Source of the DNA: an uncultured Pseudomonadales bacterium
GTDB lineage: Bacteria > Pseudomonadota > Gammaproteobacteria > Pseudomonadales > Pseudohongiellaceae
NCBI GenBank assembly: GCA_949372635.1
Contig: CASIAB010000009.1
Span: forward strand, 185,952-249,951
Length of the DNA stretch: 64,000 nucleotides
Reading direction: 5' to 3'
The notes under the pieces were generated by a model. The model did no database searches and had not been told where the DNA came from. It saw only the letters and a program-made list of their open reading frames with translations. Made by a program: the position numbers and the translations under genes. Shown here piece by piece: positions 45,974-56,195 of this stretch. Within the stretch, counting starts at the first letter, position 1. Every line of letters begins with the position of its first letter.

Positions 45974-47680
45974 ATGCTAGCTAAGTCCATGAAAGTCATA
46001 GCTAAAATATCAATTGTGCTTCTCGCTGGAGGTGCTTTGGTGAGTTGTACGTCCAATTCCTACCGCCAAGGCGCGGATCAGGAAACCTATGCAGCCATAG
46101 CGGACAAGACCAATCTCGTTCCGGGGATGACGCAGAGAATAGGGATTAATGACGAGAAAGACGTTGATCTGAGTAGCCTCCCCACAAATGTGGATAGCTA
46201 CGAATTTCTAGACAACGAGGCAGACAGCGAGCTCGACGCGAATATCCTGAGCCTGAATGTCGCTCTGGATCTAGCGTTTCAGCATAGTCAGGAATATCAA
46301 ACACAGAAAGAGGCACTCTATCTTGAGGCTCTCGCGCTAACCTTCGATCGCTATCGTTATACCCCGACTTTTTCTGCGGTGGGCGGTGCGGACTACCAAT
46401 GGGATGTCGAAGATCAATTCGTTACCGACATGCAGGCTTTGACCGGTATGAACGTGTTCAGCACTAGCGAGAGAGTGGATGCGAGTACCAGCTTGGGCGC
46501 GCGCTATCTACTCAAAGGTGGCGGGGCAATTGCCGTAAACCTCACTAATAATTTTACCCGATTCCTAACTGGAGATATTAGCGAGTTAGGGGCCGGCGCA
46601 CTGATCGGCTCGTTTACACAGCCGTTACTGCGAGACTTCGGCAGAGATATCGAAACCGAGACGCTGATGCAGGCAGAGCGTGATCTGCTTTATCGTTTGC
46701 GAGATTTCACACGCTTTCGAAAGACCTTTGCGGTGCGAGTTGCCTCTTCTTACTACTCAGTCTTGCTGAACAGAGAGACTGCTAGAAATAACTACGCGGG
46801 CCTTCTGGCTAACAACTTATCCTTAGAACGCGAGCGGGCATTTCAGGCAGAGGGGCTGCGTACCTTATTGCAAGTGGGCAGGCTAGAGCAGTCTTCTTTG
46901 CAACAAGATCTGCGTTGGACTTCTTCCATCACCAGATACAAGCGTAGTCTGGATGATTTCAAGATACTGCTAGGCCTGAAGGCGGAGGAGAATATAGCTC
47001 TGGATGACAATGAGATGATTCTGATTTCAGAAACGGGGATGAATAGTCCAGACCTTAACCTCGAAGAGGCCATGGACCTCGCCGTGCAGACTCGCTTGGA
47101 CTTATATAACGGTCTCGACCGCGTTCAGGATCGTGCCCGAAAAATAGAGGTTGCGGCGAATGCGCTGAAGCCTGGGCTAGATCTGAGCCTTGTCGCTAGA
47201 GTGCCAGATGCTAACGACGGCGATCTGGGTGAGCTAGATTTTGAGAATGCTCTGTATTCGGCTGGGCTCGATTTTGAATTGCCACTAGATACAAAACTAG
47301 ATAGAAATAGTTATCGCCGAGCATTGATCAACTACGAAGTTGCCATGCGAAACTACTTGCTCGACATGGATAATATTAAATTAGATGTAGTCGACCTTTG
47401 GCGGCGCATGAACCAAGCTAGGAAAAATTATGAAATCAATCTAACTAGCGTTCAGATCAACGAACGTCGAGTCGAAGAAGCCGAGCTACGTGCCGAATTA
47501 GGGCTAGGAGATATTCAGGATACGGTAGATTCGCAGAACGATCTAACAGCGGCACAAACGGATTTAATTAGCTCGATCGTAGATCACAATATATCGAAGT
47601 TGGAATTTTGGCGAGACTTGGGTTTGTTGTATGTCGACGATAGCGGGCAGTGGGAGGAAGGCGTTAATGAGTCAAGATAA
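45974..47680 (+). CDS. TolC-family outer-membrane efflux lipoprotein
   Basis: 568 residues. Lipobox ALVSC (Cys25). Two repeats of the TolC-type helical hairpin can be traced (about 80-330 and 340-560), with long alpha-helical, Leu/Glu/Arg-rich stretches such as LNVALDLAFQHSQEYQTQKE and AELRAELGLGDIQDTVDSQN. It forms the outer-membrane channel of a tripartite exporter with the next three genes. The next gene starts 14 bases before its stop, so translation is coupled. Confidence 0.88.
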   Translation: MLAKSMKVIAKISIVLLAGGALVSCTSNSYRQGADQETYAAIADKTNLVPGMTQRIGINDEKDVDLSSLPTNVDSYEFLDNEADSELDANILSLNVALDLAFQHSQEYQTQKEALYLEALALTFDRYRYTPTFSAVGGADYQWDVEDQFVTDMQALTGMNVFSTSERVDASTSLGARYLLKGGGAIAVNLTNNFTRFLTGDISELGAGALIGSFTQPLLRDFGRDIETETLMQAERDLLYRLRDFTRFRKTFAVRVASSYYSVLLNRETARNNYAGLLANNLSLERERAFQAEGLRTLLQVGRLEQSSLQQDLRWTSSITRYKRSLDDFKILLGLKAEENIALDDNEMILISETGMNSPDLNLEEAMDLAVQTRLDLYNGLDRVQDRARKIEVAANALKPGLDLSLVARVPDANDGDLGELDFENALYSAGLDFELPLDTKLDRNSYRRALINYEVAMRNYLLDMDNIKLDVVDLWRRMNQARKNYEINLTSVQINERRVEEAELRAELGLGDIQDTVDSQNDLTAAQTDLISSIVDHNISKLEFWRDLGLLYVDDSGQWEEGVNESR

Positions 47681-49784
47681 AACTAATGCAACAGAGAATA
47701 CTGTTGTTAGCCAACTTTGGGGAAAAATCTCTGAGTCCGTCAGAGCGCAAGCTATTGAGCAGAAGGCCCGATTCTTGGCGGCTACAAAACCTACGCAATA
47801 TGCTATCGCTGCCTCTGTGGTGTTCTTGGTAGGCTTGTTGTTTTCTTTCGATGGTAACTCGAATGACACTCTTGCCGGCAGTATTACTTTTGAAGCTAGG
47901 CGCGGAAATCTAGATATAACCGTATTGGAAGGTGGGTCTCTAGAGGCATTGCAATCGCAAGAAATTCGGTCTCGCGTCAAAGGCCGCGAAGGAGTTAAAA
48001 TTCTCAGCATTGTTGAGGAAGGCTATCGGGTTACTCCCGAGGATGTAACCGCCGGTAAGATATTGGTTGAGCTAGATACGTCGCAGTTAATCGATGAGCA
48101 ACTTAATCAGGAAATCGCAGTAGAGACTGCTGAAGCCAGCTATATAGAACGCAAAGCAGAATACGAAATTCAATTGAATCAAAACATGACGGACTTAAAT
48201 GACGCGCGTCAGGGCATGCGCTTCGCGAAGTTGGATTTCGAGAAATTCCTGGGAGGAAATATTGTATCCCAAATTGTTTCGCAACTAGAGATAGAAGAGC
48301 GCCTAGCACGTGCCGAGAAAGCAGACTTCGAAGCTGCGCAATTAGCTGACTCACTAGCCGGTGAGCCAGCTCCCAACACGGTCTCTGACTTGGCTACAGC
48401 AGAGCTACCGTTCGATCTCGATTCAATGCCGCCACAGATGCAGGAAAGAATTCGTCAGGCCATGGCAGACAATGGCGGCTCACTGCCTGAAGACATGTTG
48501 CAACGTATGCAAAACTTTGGACAAGGCGGGGCTGCTGGTCGCCGTGGACGACCCGGCGGTGATGCTCCAAGGCCAACTGCTGAGGCAGGTGCGCCTGTAG
48601 CACGCGAGCCGCAGACGCTATCCCTGCGGGCAGCTGCGCCTGCGAGCATTAGTAGCAGGACACTGGATGCCGAACCAAACCTGCTCATGGATGACAGCTA
48701 CATGGCGATTCGAGATAAGCTCGACTTCACACAGTATGCCGATATCAACATGTTGGAAGACGGCGAGGCTAAACAACAGCTGCGATCCCTGCAAGATGAT
48801 TTGCAAGTGGCCCAAGAAGAACTGTTATTGTCGCAGGACCGGATCGCGGGGCAGCGACGTCTAGAATCGCGCGGATTCATAACGCCAACAGAATTAGAAG
48901 CTGAAGAGCTGAATCTAAATAAAGCTAACAACAAGATGGAGCAAGAAGAGACGTCTTTGAAGTTATATATTCAGTATACTTTTCCAAAAGATGCAGAAGA
49001 AAAACTATCCGACTATGAAAACGCGGTGATGAGTTACCAGCGTCAGGTAAAAGAGAATATTGCAGAAAAGGCTCAAGAAGCAGCGCGCTATAGTTCCGCC
49101 GAGCGCAAATTCAATCTTGAGCGAGTCAAGCTGGCGGATGTTAACGAGCAGATCGAGCTAGCTACGATCATTGCGCAGCGACCTGGCCTCGTCGTTTACG
49201 GTGCCGCTGACCAAAACTCTATGCGTTTCCGCAGCAACAGCCAGGAAGCTATTCAGGAAGGCGCTACTGTTAGAGAGAGACAGTCTATCTTGACTATTCC
49301 CGACATGCGGGAGATGGCAGTCAAAGTTAATATACATGAGTCTGCCGTGCAACGCGTCGCCGTAGGTCAGTTGGTAAAAGTGTCAGTTGATGCCTTTCCT
49401 GATGAGCAGCTAACAGGCGTCGTCATCAAGGTAGCTGTTGTCGCCGACTCTGCAAACTCTTTCATGAACCCCGACCTAAAAGTCTATCCGACTACGATCA
49501 AGATTGATGGCACGCACGATTGGCTGCGTCCTGGAATGAGTGCAGAGATCGATATTTTGGTGCGAAGCCTCGAAGATGTTGTTTACGTCCCTATTCAGGC
49601 GGTTACTTACTTTGACGACGAGCGCGTCGTGTATGTTTCTAACCGCGGCAGAACTGAGCGTCGAGAAATCGAGGTAGGCACCTTCTCCGATTCATATATC
49701 GAAATTCTAAGTGGATTGGAGGCGGGCGAGGAAGTGCTTCTGCTTCCACCACAGCAAAGCCTGAGAGATGCCTCTGGCGCATAA
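47667..49784 (+). CDS. Membrane fusion protein (MacA/HlyD-like), unusually long
   Basis: 717 residues from ATG 47667, chosen for its strong GGAGGAAGG site. One membrane helix (YAIAASVVFLVGLLFSF), barrel-sandwich domain, long coiled hairpin (about 380-500), then beta-barrel (MAVKVNIHESAVQRVAVGQ). MacA-type proteins usually have 370-450 residues. The excess includes a low-complexity insert at about 230-330 with Met/Gln-rich helix and Gly/Arg/Pro-rich run (GQGGAAGRRGRPGGDAPRP). It links the TolC channel to the MacB-like ABC pair. Confidence 0.88.
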   Translation: MSQDKTNATENTVVSQLWGKISESVRAQAIEQKARFLAATKPTQYAIAASVVFLVGLLFSFDGNSNDTLAGSITFEARRGNLDITVLEGGSLEALQSQEIRSRVKGREGVKILSIVEEGYRVTPEDVTAGKILVELDTSQLIDEQLNQEIAVETAEASYIERKAEYEIQLNQNMTDLNDARQGMRFAKLDFEKFLGGNIVSQIVSQLEIEERLARAEKADFEAAQLADSLAGEPAPNTVSDLATAELPFDLDSMPPQMQERIRQAMADNGGSLPEDMLQRMQNFGQGGAAGRRGRPGGDAPRPTAEAGAPVAREPQTLSLRAAAPASISSRTLDAEPNLLMDDSYMAIRDKLDFTQYADINMLEDGEAKQQLRSLQDDLQVAQEELLLSQDRIAGQRRLESRGFITPTELEAEELNLNKANNKMEQEETSLKLYIQYTFPKDAEEKLSDYENAVMSYQRQVKENIAEKAQEAARYSSAERKFNLERVKLADVNEQIELATIIAQRPGLVVYGAADQNSMRFRSNSQEAIQEGATVRERQSILTIPDMREMAVKVNIHESAVQRVAVGQLVKVSVDAFPDEQLTGVVIKVAVVADSANSFMNPDLKVYPTTIKIDGTHDWLRPGMSAEIDILVRSLEDVVYVPIQAVTYFDDERVVYVSNRGRTERREIEVGTFSDSYIEILSGLEAGEEVLLLPPQQSLRDASGA

Positions 49785-49824
49785 GGTGCATTAGTAGAAA
49801 GTCCGCCCAACACAGAGCGAAATT

Positions 49825-50571
49825 ATGCTTGAGACCGTATCATCTGAAAATGCCGACAGCGATGTCATCGCAATTCGCGGACAAGATATTGTCGCGAGCC
49901 TGGATGATATTCGTAAGACATATTATATGGGTGCGCTCTCGGTTGAGGTGTTGCATGGAATCAGCCTCGATTTCTATCAAGGCGACTATATCAGTATAAT
50001 GGGTCCATCCGGTTGTGGTAAGTCCACGCTGATGAATATCCTCGGTTGCTTGGATCAGCCAACTGAAGGTAGGTACTTCCTTGGTGACCAGGATACTTCG
50101 AAGATGGAAGACGATGAATTGTCTAGCATTCGTGGTGCTAGGCTCGGATTCATCTTCCAGTCCTATAATCTTATTCAACAACTAAACGTCTTAGAAAATA
50201 TCGAGATGCCTCTGTTCTATCAAGGCTACTCCGAGGCAGACAGTCACGAGATTGCCATGGGGCTAGCGGCTCGTGTTGGCTTGGACGACAGGGTCGATCA
50301 CAAACCGTTTGAACTCTCTGGCGGACAGCAGCAACGCGTAGCGATTGCACGGGCATTGGCGGTCGACCCGTTAATCATTTTGGCGGATGAGCCCACGGGA
50401 AATCTCGACTCTAAATCCGGCGCGGAAATATTAAATTTATTCGATGAGCTTCATGATCAGGGTAAGACTCTGATCATGGTGACACACTCAGATGAAATGG
50501 CGGAAAGATCGCAGCGCTTGGTTCGGCTGCGTGATGGGTTGGTGGAGAGCGATGACAGACGCAACGCTTAA
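49825..50571 (+). CDS. ABC transporter ATP-binding protein (MacB/LolD-like)
   Basis: 248 residues. Walker [11 protein letters not shown]-loop [12 protein letters not shown], signature [15 protein letters not shown], Walker [14 protein letters not shown], switch VTHSDEMA. Typical of the MacB/LolD type VII ABC group. It partners the permease whose start overlaps it by 20 bases. The first 25 residues extend beyond the usual start, but no better start codon is seen. Confidence 0.95.
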   Translation: MLETVSSENADSDVIAIRGQDIVASLDDIRKTYYMGALSVEVLHGISLDFYQGDYISIMGPSGCGKSTLMNILGCLDQPTEGRYFLGDQDTSKMEDDELSSIRGARLGFIFQSYNLIQQLNVLENIEMPLFYQGYSEADSHEIAMGLAARVGLDDRVDHKPFELSGGQQQRVAIARALAVDPLIILADEPTGNLDSKSGAEILNLFDELHDQGKTLIMVTHSDEMAERSQRLVRLRDGLVESDDRRNA

Positions 50572-51913
50572 TTCTCCTAAAACAGGTTCGCGTCCGAACA
50601 GAAGCCCTAATCTCGCTAAAGGATTCAATTTCGTTCGCTTCAAGAAAATCACCGAAGTGGGCATCAAGAGTATCTATTCTCATGGACTACGATCCCTGCT
50701 TACGGTGCTAGGCATCGTAATCGGTGTGGCGGCTGTGATCGCCATGCTGGCAGTGAGCGAGGGTGCAAGTTATGAGGCACAGCAGCAATTCCGTGACTTA
50801 GGCGCGAGCAATATACTTGTGAAGAGTGTGAAACCTGCAGAGGTGGAGGAGAGTAGTCGCAGCGGCTTCGGTCCGCCCCAGGCTATCGTCTACGGTTTAA
50901 CCACGGCGGATATTACAACCATCCGCAATTCAATTCCTGGCATTAGCAATGTTATCGCGTCGCGTATTGTTAAGAAGAATGTGTGGAACGGCGGGCTTAA
51001 TATCAACACAGACGTGGTCGGTACGTCTGTGGACTATCCTGTCTCACGTAACTACAACTTAAAAGCTGGGCGCTTCTTTAGCGAGTCGGAGATGCGTGAT
51101 CATGGCAATGTCGTCGTGCTTAGCGATGAAGTAGCACAGGCGCTGTTTCCCATAGATAACCCGCTAGGCAAGACCATACGAATCGACAGCGACTATTACA
51201 ATATAGTGGGCATCATGGAGTCTGAGGGGTTTTCGAACCTCGGCCAAAATCAGGCAGGCAGTTCCAATTCCGCACCTAGCCGAATTTTTATACCTTTCAC
51301 TTCGTCTAAGAGTCGTTTTGGTGAAACAACTACACGGCAGACGGCAGGTGGCGTCGAATCCGAGACCGTCGAATTGCACGAAGCGATAATTCAGGTTGAA
51401 GGGCAGGATGGGGTCATCGAGGTCGGTGAGATCATTGATCAAATCTTGCAGCGTAGACACAAGGATATCGACTACGAGATAGAGGTACCACTCGCTCTGT
51501 TACGGCAGGCCGAGGAGAGTGCGCTTCGCGATCAGATCGTTGCTGGAGCCATCGCCGGCATCTCACTGCTGGTAGGCGGCATCGGCATCATGAACATCAT
51601 GCTCGCCAGTGTAACCGAGAGAACCAGAGAGATTGGCATACGTCGCGCGCTCGGTGCTAAGCGCAAAGACATCATCATGCAGTTCCTGATTGAGGCGGTG
51701 ATTCTTTCGGGTGTGGGTGGTCTCATTGGTGTGGTGTTAGGAATTGCCATTCCTTTTATCATCTCCGTGTTTTGGGGTATGACCACTATAGTCACGCCGC
51801 TCGCCCCGATCTTGGCATTCTCCATCTCGGCACTGATCGGTATGATCTTTGGAATCTACCCCTCCATCCGCGCTGCGGATATGGATCCAGTGGAAGCGTT
51901 GCGACACGAATAA
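50552..51913 (+). CDS. MacB-like ABC transporter permease
   Basis: 453 residues from ATG 50552 (GGAG upstream). One N-terminal helix (LLTVLGIVIGVAAVIAMLAV), a large periplasmic MacB core domain (about 75-330), then three helices, with GIMNIMLASVTERTREIGIR and RALGAKRKDI as the FtsX-type coupling block. The family uses ATP in the cytoplasm to drive periplasmic movement, pushing out peptides, toxins or antibiotics through TolC. Last gene of the export operon. Confidence 0.94.
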   Translation: MTDATLNSPKTGSRPNRSPNLAKGFNFVRFKKITEVGIKSIYSHGLRSLLTVLGIVIGVAAVIAMLAVSEGASYEAQQQFRDLGASNILVKSVKPAEVEESSRSGFGPPQAIVYGLTTADITTIRNSIPGISNVIASRIVKKNVWNGGLNINTDVVGTSVDYPVSRNYNLKAGRFFSESEMRDHGNVVVLSDEVAQALFPIDNPLGKTIRIDSDYYNIVGIMESEGFSNLGQNQAGSSNSAPSRIFIPFTSSKSRFGETTTRQTAGGVESETVELHEAIIQVEGQDGVIEVGEIIDQILQRRHKDIDYEIEVPLALLRQAEESALRDQIVAGAIAGISLLVGGIGIMNIMLASVTERTREIGIRRALGAKRKDIIMQFLIEAVILSGVGGLIGVVLGIAIPFIISVFWGMTTIVTPLAPILAFSISALIGMIFGIYPSIRAADMDPVEALRHE

Positions 51914-52151
51914 CAATGCCTACTCGTGTTCGATGTGGTGGGAGATGAAGTACTAACTTTGAACATCGTTTATTCACTGAGATTATAACCTTTGCTTTAC
52001 TGAGTGTGATCAATAGATGTAAGGATAATATATTGCAGTGAATTAAATTAATTAAACCTCACCAAATTTAATTTGAATCAATAAGTTAAAACAACGAAAT
52101 TAGAGTAGGCAAAGAATGCTTTCAAAAAACCTGTTCATAGCTTCTATACTT

Positions 52152-53453
52152 TTACTCAGGCTGATTTGATTGTGGATCTTCTAAACGTCGGCCTACGCAG
52201 GCTGATCCGTTTATCGCAGTAACCCTTAATAGATCGACGCCCAGATTGGCGAAAGCGTTCATGTCGGAACAGGGTGTATGGGTGAAGCGCAGGTCGACTT
52301 CATCGCCATCTCCCAGACCTGAGTTAAGCAGCAGTGGTTTTACATCATAAAGAGACCAGTTGCGCGCCAGACTTAGTTCCCCAAGCTGGGTCATTCCGGC
52401 GATAGCGCTCACGTCTGTGATGTTATTGTTCTCAAGTCTTAAAACCTTCAACGCATGCAATCGCCTTAGCGGGGCAATATTTTCGATCTTGTTATTGCTA
52501 AGAAATAAGTGTTCCATATCGATCATGTCACCGAGGGGGCTAATATCTGAGATGGCATTGTCATTCAGACTAAGCTGCTGCATGCCGGCCATGCCGCTCA
52601 GTGGGCTTATATCCTCTATCTGATTGTTATGCGCCCACAGCAAAACCAGGTCATCAAGATTAGCCAGAGCACTAATGTCTTTAATTTGACTATCATAGAT
52701 GCGTAGATGGGTAAGCTTGGTGAGATTGGCTAGCGGACTTATATCGGATATGGCATTGAGATGAATGCGTAGCAGGCGCATTTCGGTTAGACCGGCCAAT
52801 GGGCTTATGTCGGTGATGCCATTAAACACCACGTTTGGGTCGCGTCCATCACCCATGTTGAGATAGTGCTGGAGTTGATAGGGATAAAGTCCGTGCACAT
52901 GCAAACGAATTAATTTGGTAAGTCCCGCGAGGGTGCTGATATCAAAGATTGGATTTTCACTAACGATGAGCTGTTCCAGATTGGTTAGCCCTCTTATCGG
53001 GCCGAGGTCGCTAATCCAGTTAGTGTGCAAATTTAGATTAACGAGATTTGTCAGGCTGCTAAGCGGACTTATATCAGTAATAAGCCGATTGATAAGGTTG
53101 AGTCTGGTAAGGCCGGTGAGGTTCTGAATCCCATTCAAGCTTTCGAAGGGTTTTTCCGGCGACGGCCTGAGTGTGCCACCGTAAACTACCCGCTCAATTG
53201 TAGTGCCTACAATCAACTCTTCCAAACCGGCAGCTTGACCGCAGTGCAGTAATGCGCCTGAATCCAAACCCAGCGCTTCATTTACTACTTCGGCTAGATC
53301 TAGATCGGCAAATGTAACAATCGCATCCGCCGAAAAGTCTCGGCAGTGCTCAGTGGGAGACAGAGTAGATTGTGTCTGGGCATTGGCAAAATTGGCAAGG
53401 GAGCATGCTAGCAGCAGAGTTACCAGCATCGGCAAGTGGGAGCGACGATTCAT
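52152..53453 (-). CDS. Secreted leucine-rich-repeat protein (internalin-type)
   Basis: 433 residues with a signal peptide (LLACSLANFANA). About ten 22-residue LRRs with the bacterial pattern L..L.L..N.I.DISPL..L are seen (LVNLNLHTNWISDLGPIRGL and repeats). A capping region with paired Cys (HCRDF and LHCGQAAGL) precedes them, and a C-terminal segment with PCSDMNAF and SACVGRR ends the protein. It binds proteins or surfaces by analogy only. It is a paralog of the LRR protein at 59115-60179 and shares the CRD..A..IVTFAD head. Confidence 0.88.
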   Translation of the reverse strand: MNRRSHLPMLVTLLLACSLANFANAQTQSTLSPTEHCRDFSADAIVTFADLDLAEVVNEALGLDSGALLHCGQAAGLEELIVGTTIERVVYGGTLRPSPEKPFESLNGIQNLTGLTRLNLINRLITDISPLSSLTNLVNLNLHTNWISDLGPIRGLTNLEQLIVSENPIFDISTLAGLTKLIRLHVHGLYPYQLQHYLNMGDGRDPNVVFNGITDISPLAGLTEMRLLRIHLNAISDISPLANLTKLTHLRIYDSQIKDISALANLDDLVLLWAHNNQIEDISPLSGMAGMQQLSLNDNAISDISPLGDMIDMEHLFLSNNKIENIAPLRRLHALKVLRLENNNITDVSAIAGMTQLGELSLARNWSLYDVKPLLLNSGLGDGDEVDLRFTHTPCSDMNAFANLGVDLLRVTAINGSACVGRRLEDPQSNQPE

Positions 53454-53512
53454 GAGTTCTACCTTTTGAATGAAGTCTTTTTACTTATTAAGGGTGCGTT
53501 CAACGGAATCAA

Positions 53513-54512
53513 TTATAGGCTATCGAAACTTATTTCTGCGACAGCGATGCCGCTCTCACCCGCGACTGAATAGAGTAAATAGGTTTTTCCATCTTCTTGA
53601 AAGATGGCCGGATCGCGAAGCTGGTTAACTCGCACATCGATATAACCCCTTCTGGAGGGCTCATTCGGCAAGTCAGCGCCTTCGTAATCAAATTCGGGGC
53701 GCAGCACTTCTACGGGATCAGTCGCCGTCCATTCCTGCCAATCACCTGTTAACTCGATTGTAGAAAGTAGAATTCGTTCCGGTTGTTCTCCAGCCTGAGA
53801 GTAGAATACATAAAGTTGATCATCGCGAATCAACAGGGCCGAATGCCGCATGTCGGCATTGAAAAACCGAGGGCCAGCTTCGAATTTCGATAAACCATCG
53901 GGCGAGCGATGGAGGAAGCCTGGCATACTCATGGCGTAGAAGTGATCACCGTATTCAATCACGCGAAAGTAGTGAGGACCTAGCTCGTCTTTTCTACCGT
54001 CGAAATGAATACCGTCTTGAGACACAGCTGCACGTGTGAATTGTCTGCCTTCACCTCGGCCATGGTAATACATCACTATTTGCTGGAGGTCTTCGCGGAC
54101 ATGCACGTCGGGTGAGGCAATATGTGCGTACAGTGGAGCCGTCCGCCCTGGCGCAAGTGAGCAAGGGGGGCAAGTAGTAGGAAAGGAGGAGTTTTCGAGT
54201 TTTAGGGAGCCGGGAGAATACACGGTCCATGGACCAGTTACTTCATCGGCATAGGCCATCCGTATGTAAGTGCCGCGGTGATCGGCAAAATACAGGTAGT
54301 AGTTGCCGAGCGGATTCTCTACCCAATCAGGCACCTTGATCAACGAGGGCCCTTGGATATTGCCGCCCATCCGAGCATCCATTTCGGGTGTGATGATGGG
54401 AGCATCGCCAAGGCGAGTGACAGTGATGTTAGCTGGCTCTGCGGCGTGTGACGGCAGCAGGCAAGACAAACAAAGAGTATAGGAGTAGGGCTAATGCTTT
54501 AGTTGCTTTCAT
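53513..54512 (-). CDS. Secreted five-bladed propeller protein (GH43/GH117-like), frame break in signal peptide
   Basis: The frame intact to 53513 carries GNIQGPSLIKVPDW, GNYYLYFADHRGTYIRMAYA, IASPDVHVREDLQQIVMYYHG and QLRDPAIFQEDGKTYLLYS. These are propeller blades with acidic residues as in GH43-type glycosidases. Its only in-frame start (TTG 54469) leaves no usable signal. Dropping one base near 54472-54478 joins an ATG at 54512 and restores MKATKALALLLYLCLSCLLP, giving 332 residues. The glycan substrate is unknown. Confidence 0.72.
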
Positions 54513-54708
54513 GAATGAGTACCGTGACTATGGAAGCGAAACCTAGCTCAAAGGCCAAGAATTATCCAGTATTGAGGACGGAAATGTGACGACAAGTCCG
54601 AGACTTGTCTTGGAAAGTCTAGTTAAAAATGGGTTATGCTGAACGCCAGTGACTTAGATAACCCTTATAAACTCAAAAGGAGACGATCTCCTGCTAGAGG
54701 GAATGCAG

Positions 54709-56046
54709 ATGAAACTAATCAAATTGACGCTCACAGCTATCGCATTGCTTGGACTTCAAAGCGTATTTGCCCAAGATCAATTCACCTACAACGAACACGT
54801 GGCCCAAATCATCAATGAGAATTGCGTAGTATGCCACCAGGAAGGCGGCATCGGCCCTATGCAGCTCACCAATTTTGATCAGGTGCGTCCCTGGGCGCCG
54901 CTGATTCAATTAAAGGTAGCCAATCGCGAAATGCCGCCCTATGCCTATGATCACGGCATTGGTATCCAGAATCTAGTTGGCGACTGGCGCATGCAGCAGG
55001 ATGATATCGATACCATCGTGGCATGGGTGAATGCTGGCTCCCCTCGAGGCGATATTGACGTTATTGCACCTGTTGCTCAGGTGAAAACCCCAAGCCAATG
55101 GAACTTCGAAGCTGAACTTGGGGCGCCGGACCTGATCGTGCCTTCATCCTCCTATGATGTCCCTGCAAATGGCAATGACGTGTGGATAAAGGAGATTGTT
55201 GACCCCAGAGTAACGGCGGCAGTTGCAGATCGCTGCATTAAGGCAGTTCAGGTGAAGCCTCGCGGAGATGCAGCGGCGGTCGTCCACCACGCAAATTCCA
55301 TCATTTTTATCGAAGATGAATACGGTGAGCTTCGTCGAAATGGCATGCTCACCGAATACGCCATGGGTAAATGGGGCGAGAAAGTGCCAGGTGATGTCTG
55401 TCGTACCCTGCCCCCTGGCGCGCAAATTCAATGGAATATCCATAATTTCCCTGGTGGTGTTGGCGCGACTGCGCAGGGCGAGATGATCGAAGACAACGTG
55501 GTGGAAATCGGCTTGTGGTTCCACGACGATGAATTTGGCAAACAGGAAGGCGTCTACCGGCAGGACCTGACGAACTATCGGATCGAGCAACAGGACGATC
55601 TTGTCATTCCACCCAACGGTTATCAAATGACTCAGGGCTTCCACACCTTTGACCATCCGGTACGCATCGATAGTTTCCAGCCTCATGGTCACCTACGTAT
55701 GAATGCTGCCTCGCTGGAGATTTTCTATCCGGAAACTGGCCTCACCGAGCCAGTCAGCCAAATTTCCAAATGGAGTGCTACGTGGCATCACAATCATATC
55801 TACGAACCCGATGTAGCGCCGCTGCTGCCAGCAGGCGCGGTTCTGGTGCTGAAGCAGTGGTATGACAACACAGTGAACAATCCCAACAATCCGGATCCTG
55901 ATATGTGGGTTGTGGGCGGCAGCCGCACCGGCGATGAAATGACTCACGCCTGGATTGCTGTCACGCACCTGGACGATGAAGGCTATGAAAAAATGGTTGC
56001 CGAGAGAGAAGTGAAGCAGAAACGCTCTCTCGCAGGCAGTGACTGA
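54709..56046 (+). CDS. Secreted cytochrome c-PHM-like copper type II monooxygenase
   Basis: 445 residues from ATG 54709, preferred over ATG 54703 because GAGGG is then 7 bases away. Signal peptide ends VFAQ. CVVCH (39-43) binds one c-type heme. The C-terminal two-thirds resemble peptidylglycine hydroxylating monooxygenase: HH193-194 and H245 (NIHNF) as CuH ligands; H326-x-H328 (PHGHLRM) and M411 (GDEMTHAW) as CuM. The segment GGSRTGDEM mirrors the PHM Met-ligand loop. The substrate is unknown; the fused heme may replace ascorbate as electron donor (inference). It is followed by a terminator and a PQQ dehydrogenase. Confidence 0.82.
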   Translation: MKLIKLTLTAIALLGLQSVFAQDQFTYNEHVAQIINENCVVCHQEGGIGPMQLTNFDQVRPWAPLIQLKVANREMPPYAYDHGIGIQNLVGDWRMQQDDIDTIVAWVNAGSPRGDIDVIAPVAQVKTPSQWNFEAELGAPDLIVPSSSYDVPANGNDVWIKEIVDPRVTAAVADRCIKAVQVKPRGDAAAVVHHANSIIFIEDEYGELRRNGMLTEYAMGKWGEKVPGDVCRTLPPGAQIQWNIHNFPGGVGATAQGEMIEDNVVEIGLWFHDDEFGKQEGVYRQDLTNYRIEQQDDLVIPPNGYQMTQGFHTFDHPVRIDSFQPHGHLRMNAASLEIFYPETGLTEPVSQISKWSATWHHNHIYEPDVAPLLPAGAVLVLKQWYDNTVNNPNNPDPDMWVVGGSRTGDEMTHAWIAVTHLDDEGYEKMVAEREVKQKRSLAGSD

Positions 56047-56136
56047 ATAGCATGCAATCTTCTTCACTCGTTAAAGATGAGTGATGGAGCCGAGCGGAGG
56101 CGCCAAGACGCGAAAAAATCGTTGAGCTATCGCGCT

Positions 56137-56173
56137 AAGTTCCGAGCTGCTGCAAGCTGCTCGGAACTTTTTC
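56137..56173 (+). terminator. Rho-independent terminator or attenuator before PQQ dehydrogenase
   Basis: AAGTTCCGAGC (56137-56147) pairs perfectly with GCTCGGAACTT (56159-56169) around an 11-base loop, then TTT. It ends the copper-oxygenase transcript but lies only 23 bases before the next start codon. It may instead set how much transcript passes into the downstream operon. Confidence 0.85.
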
Positions 56174-56195
56174 AGAAATATTGAGAGAATAATTT

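Noticed and set aside
55144..55692. 182-codon open frame antisense to the heme-copper protein gene
   Set aside because: Overlaps residues with clear copper-ligand and heme motifs on the other strand; composition is that of a mirror frame.
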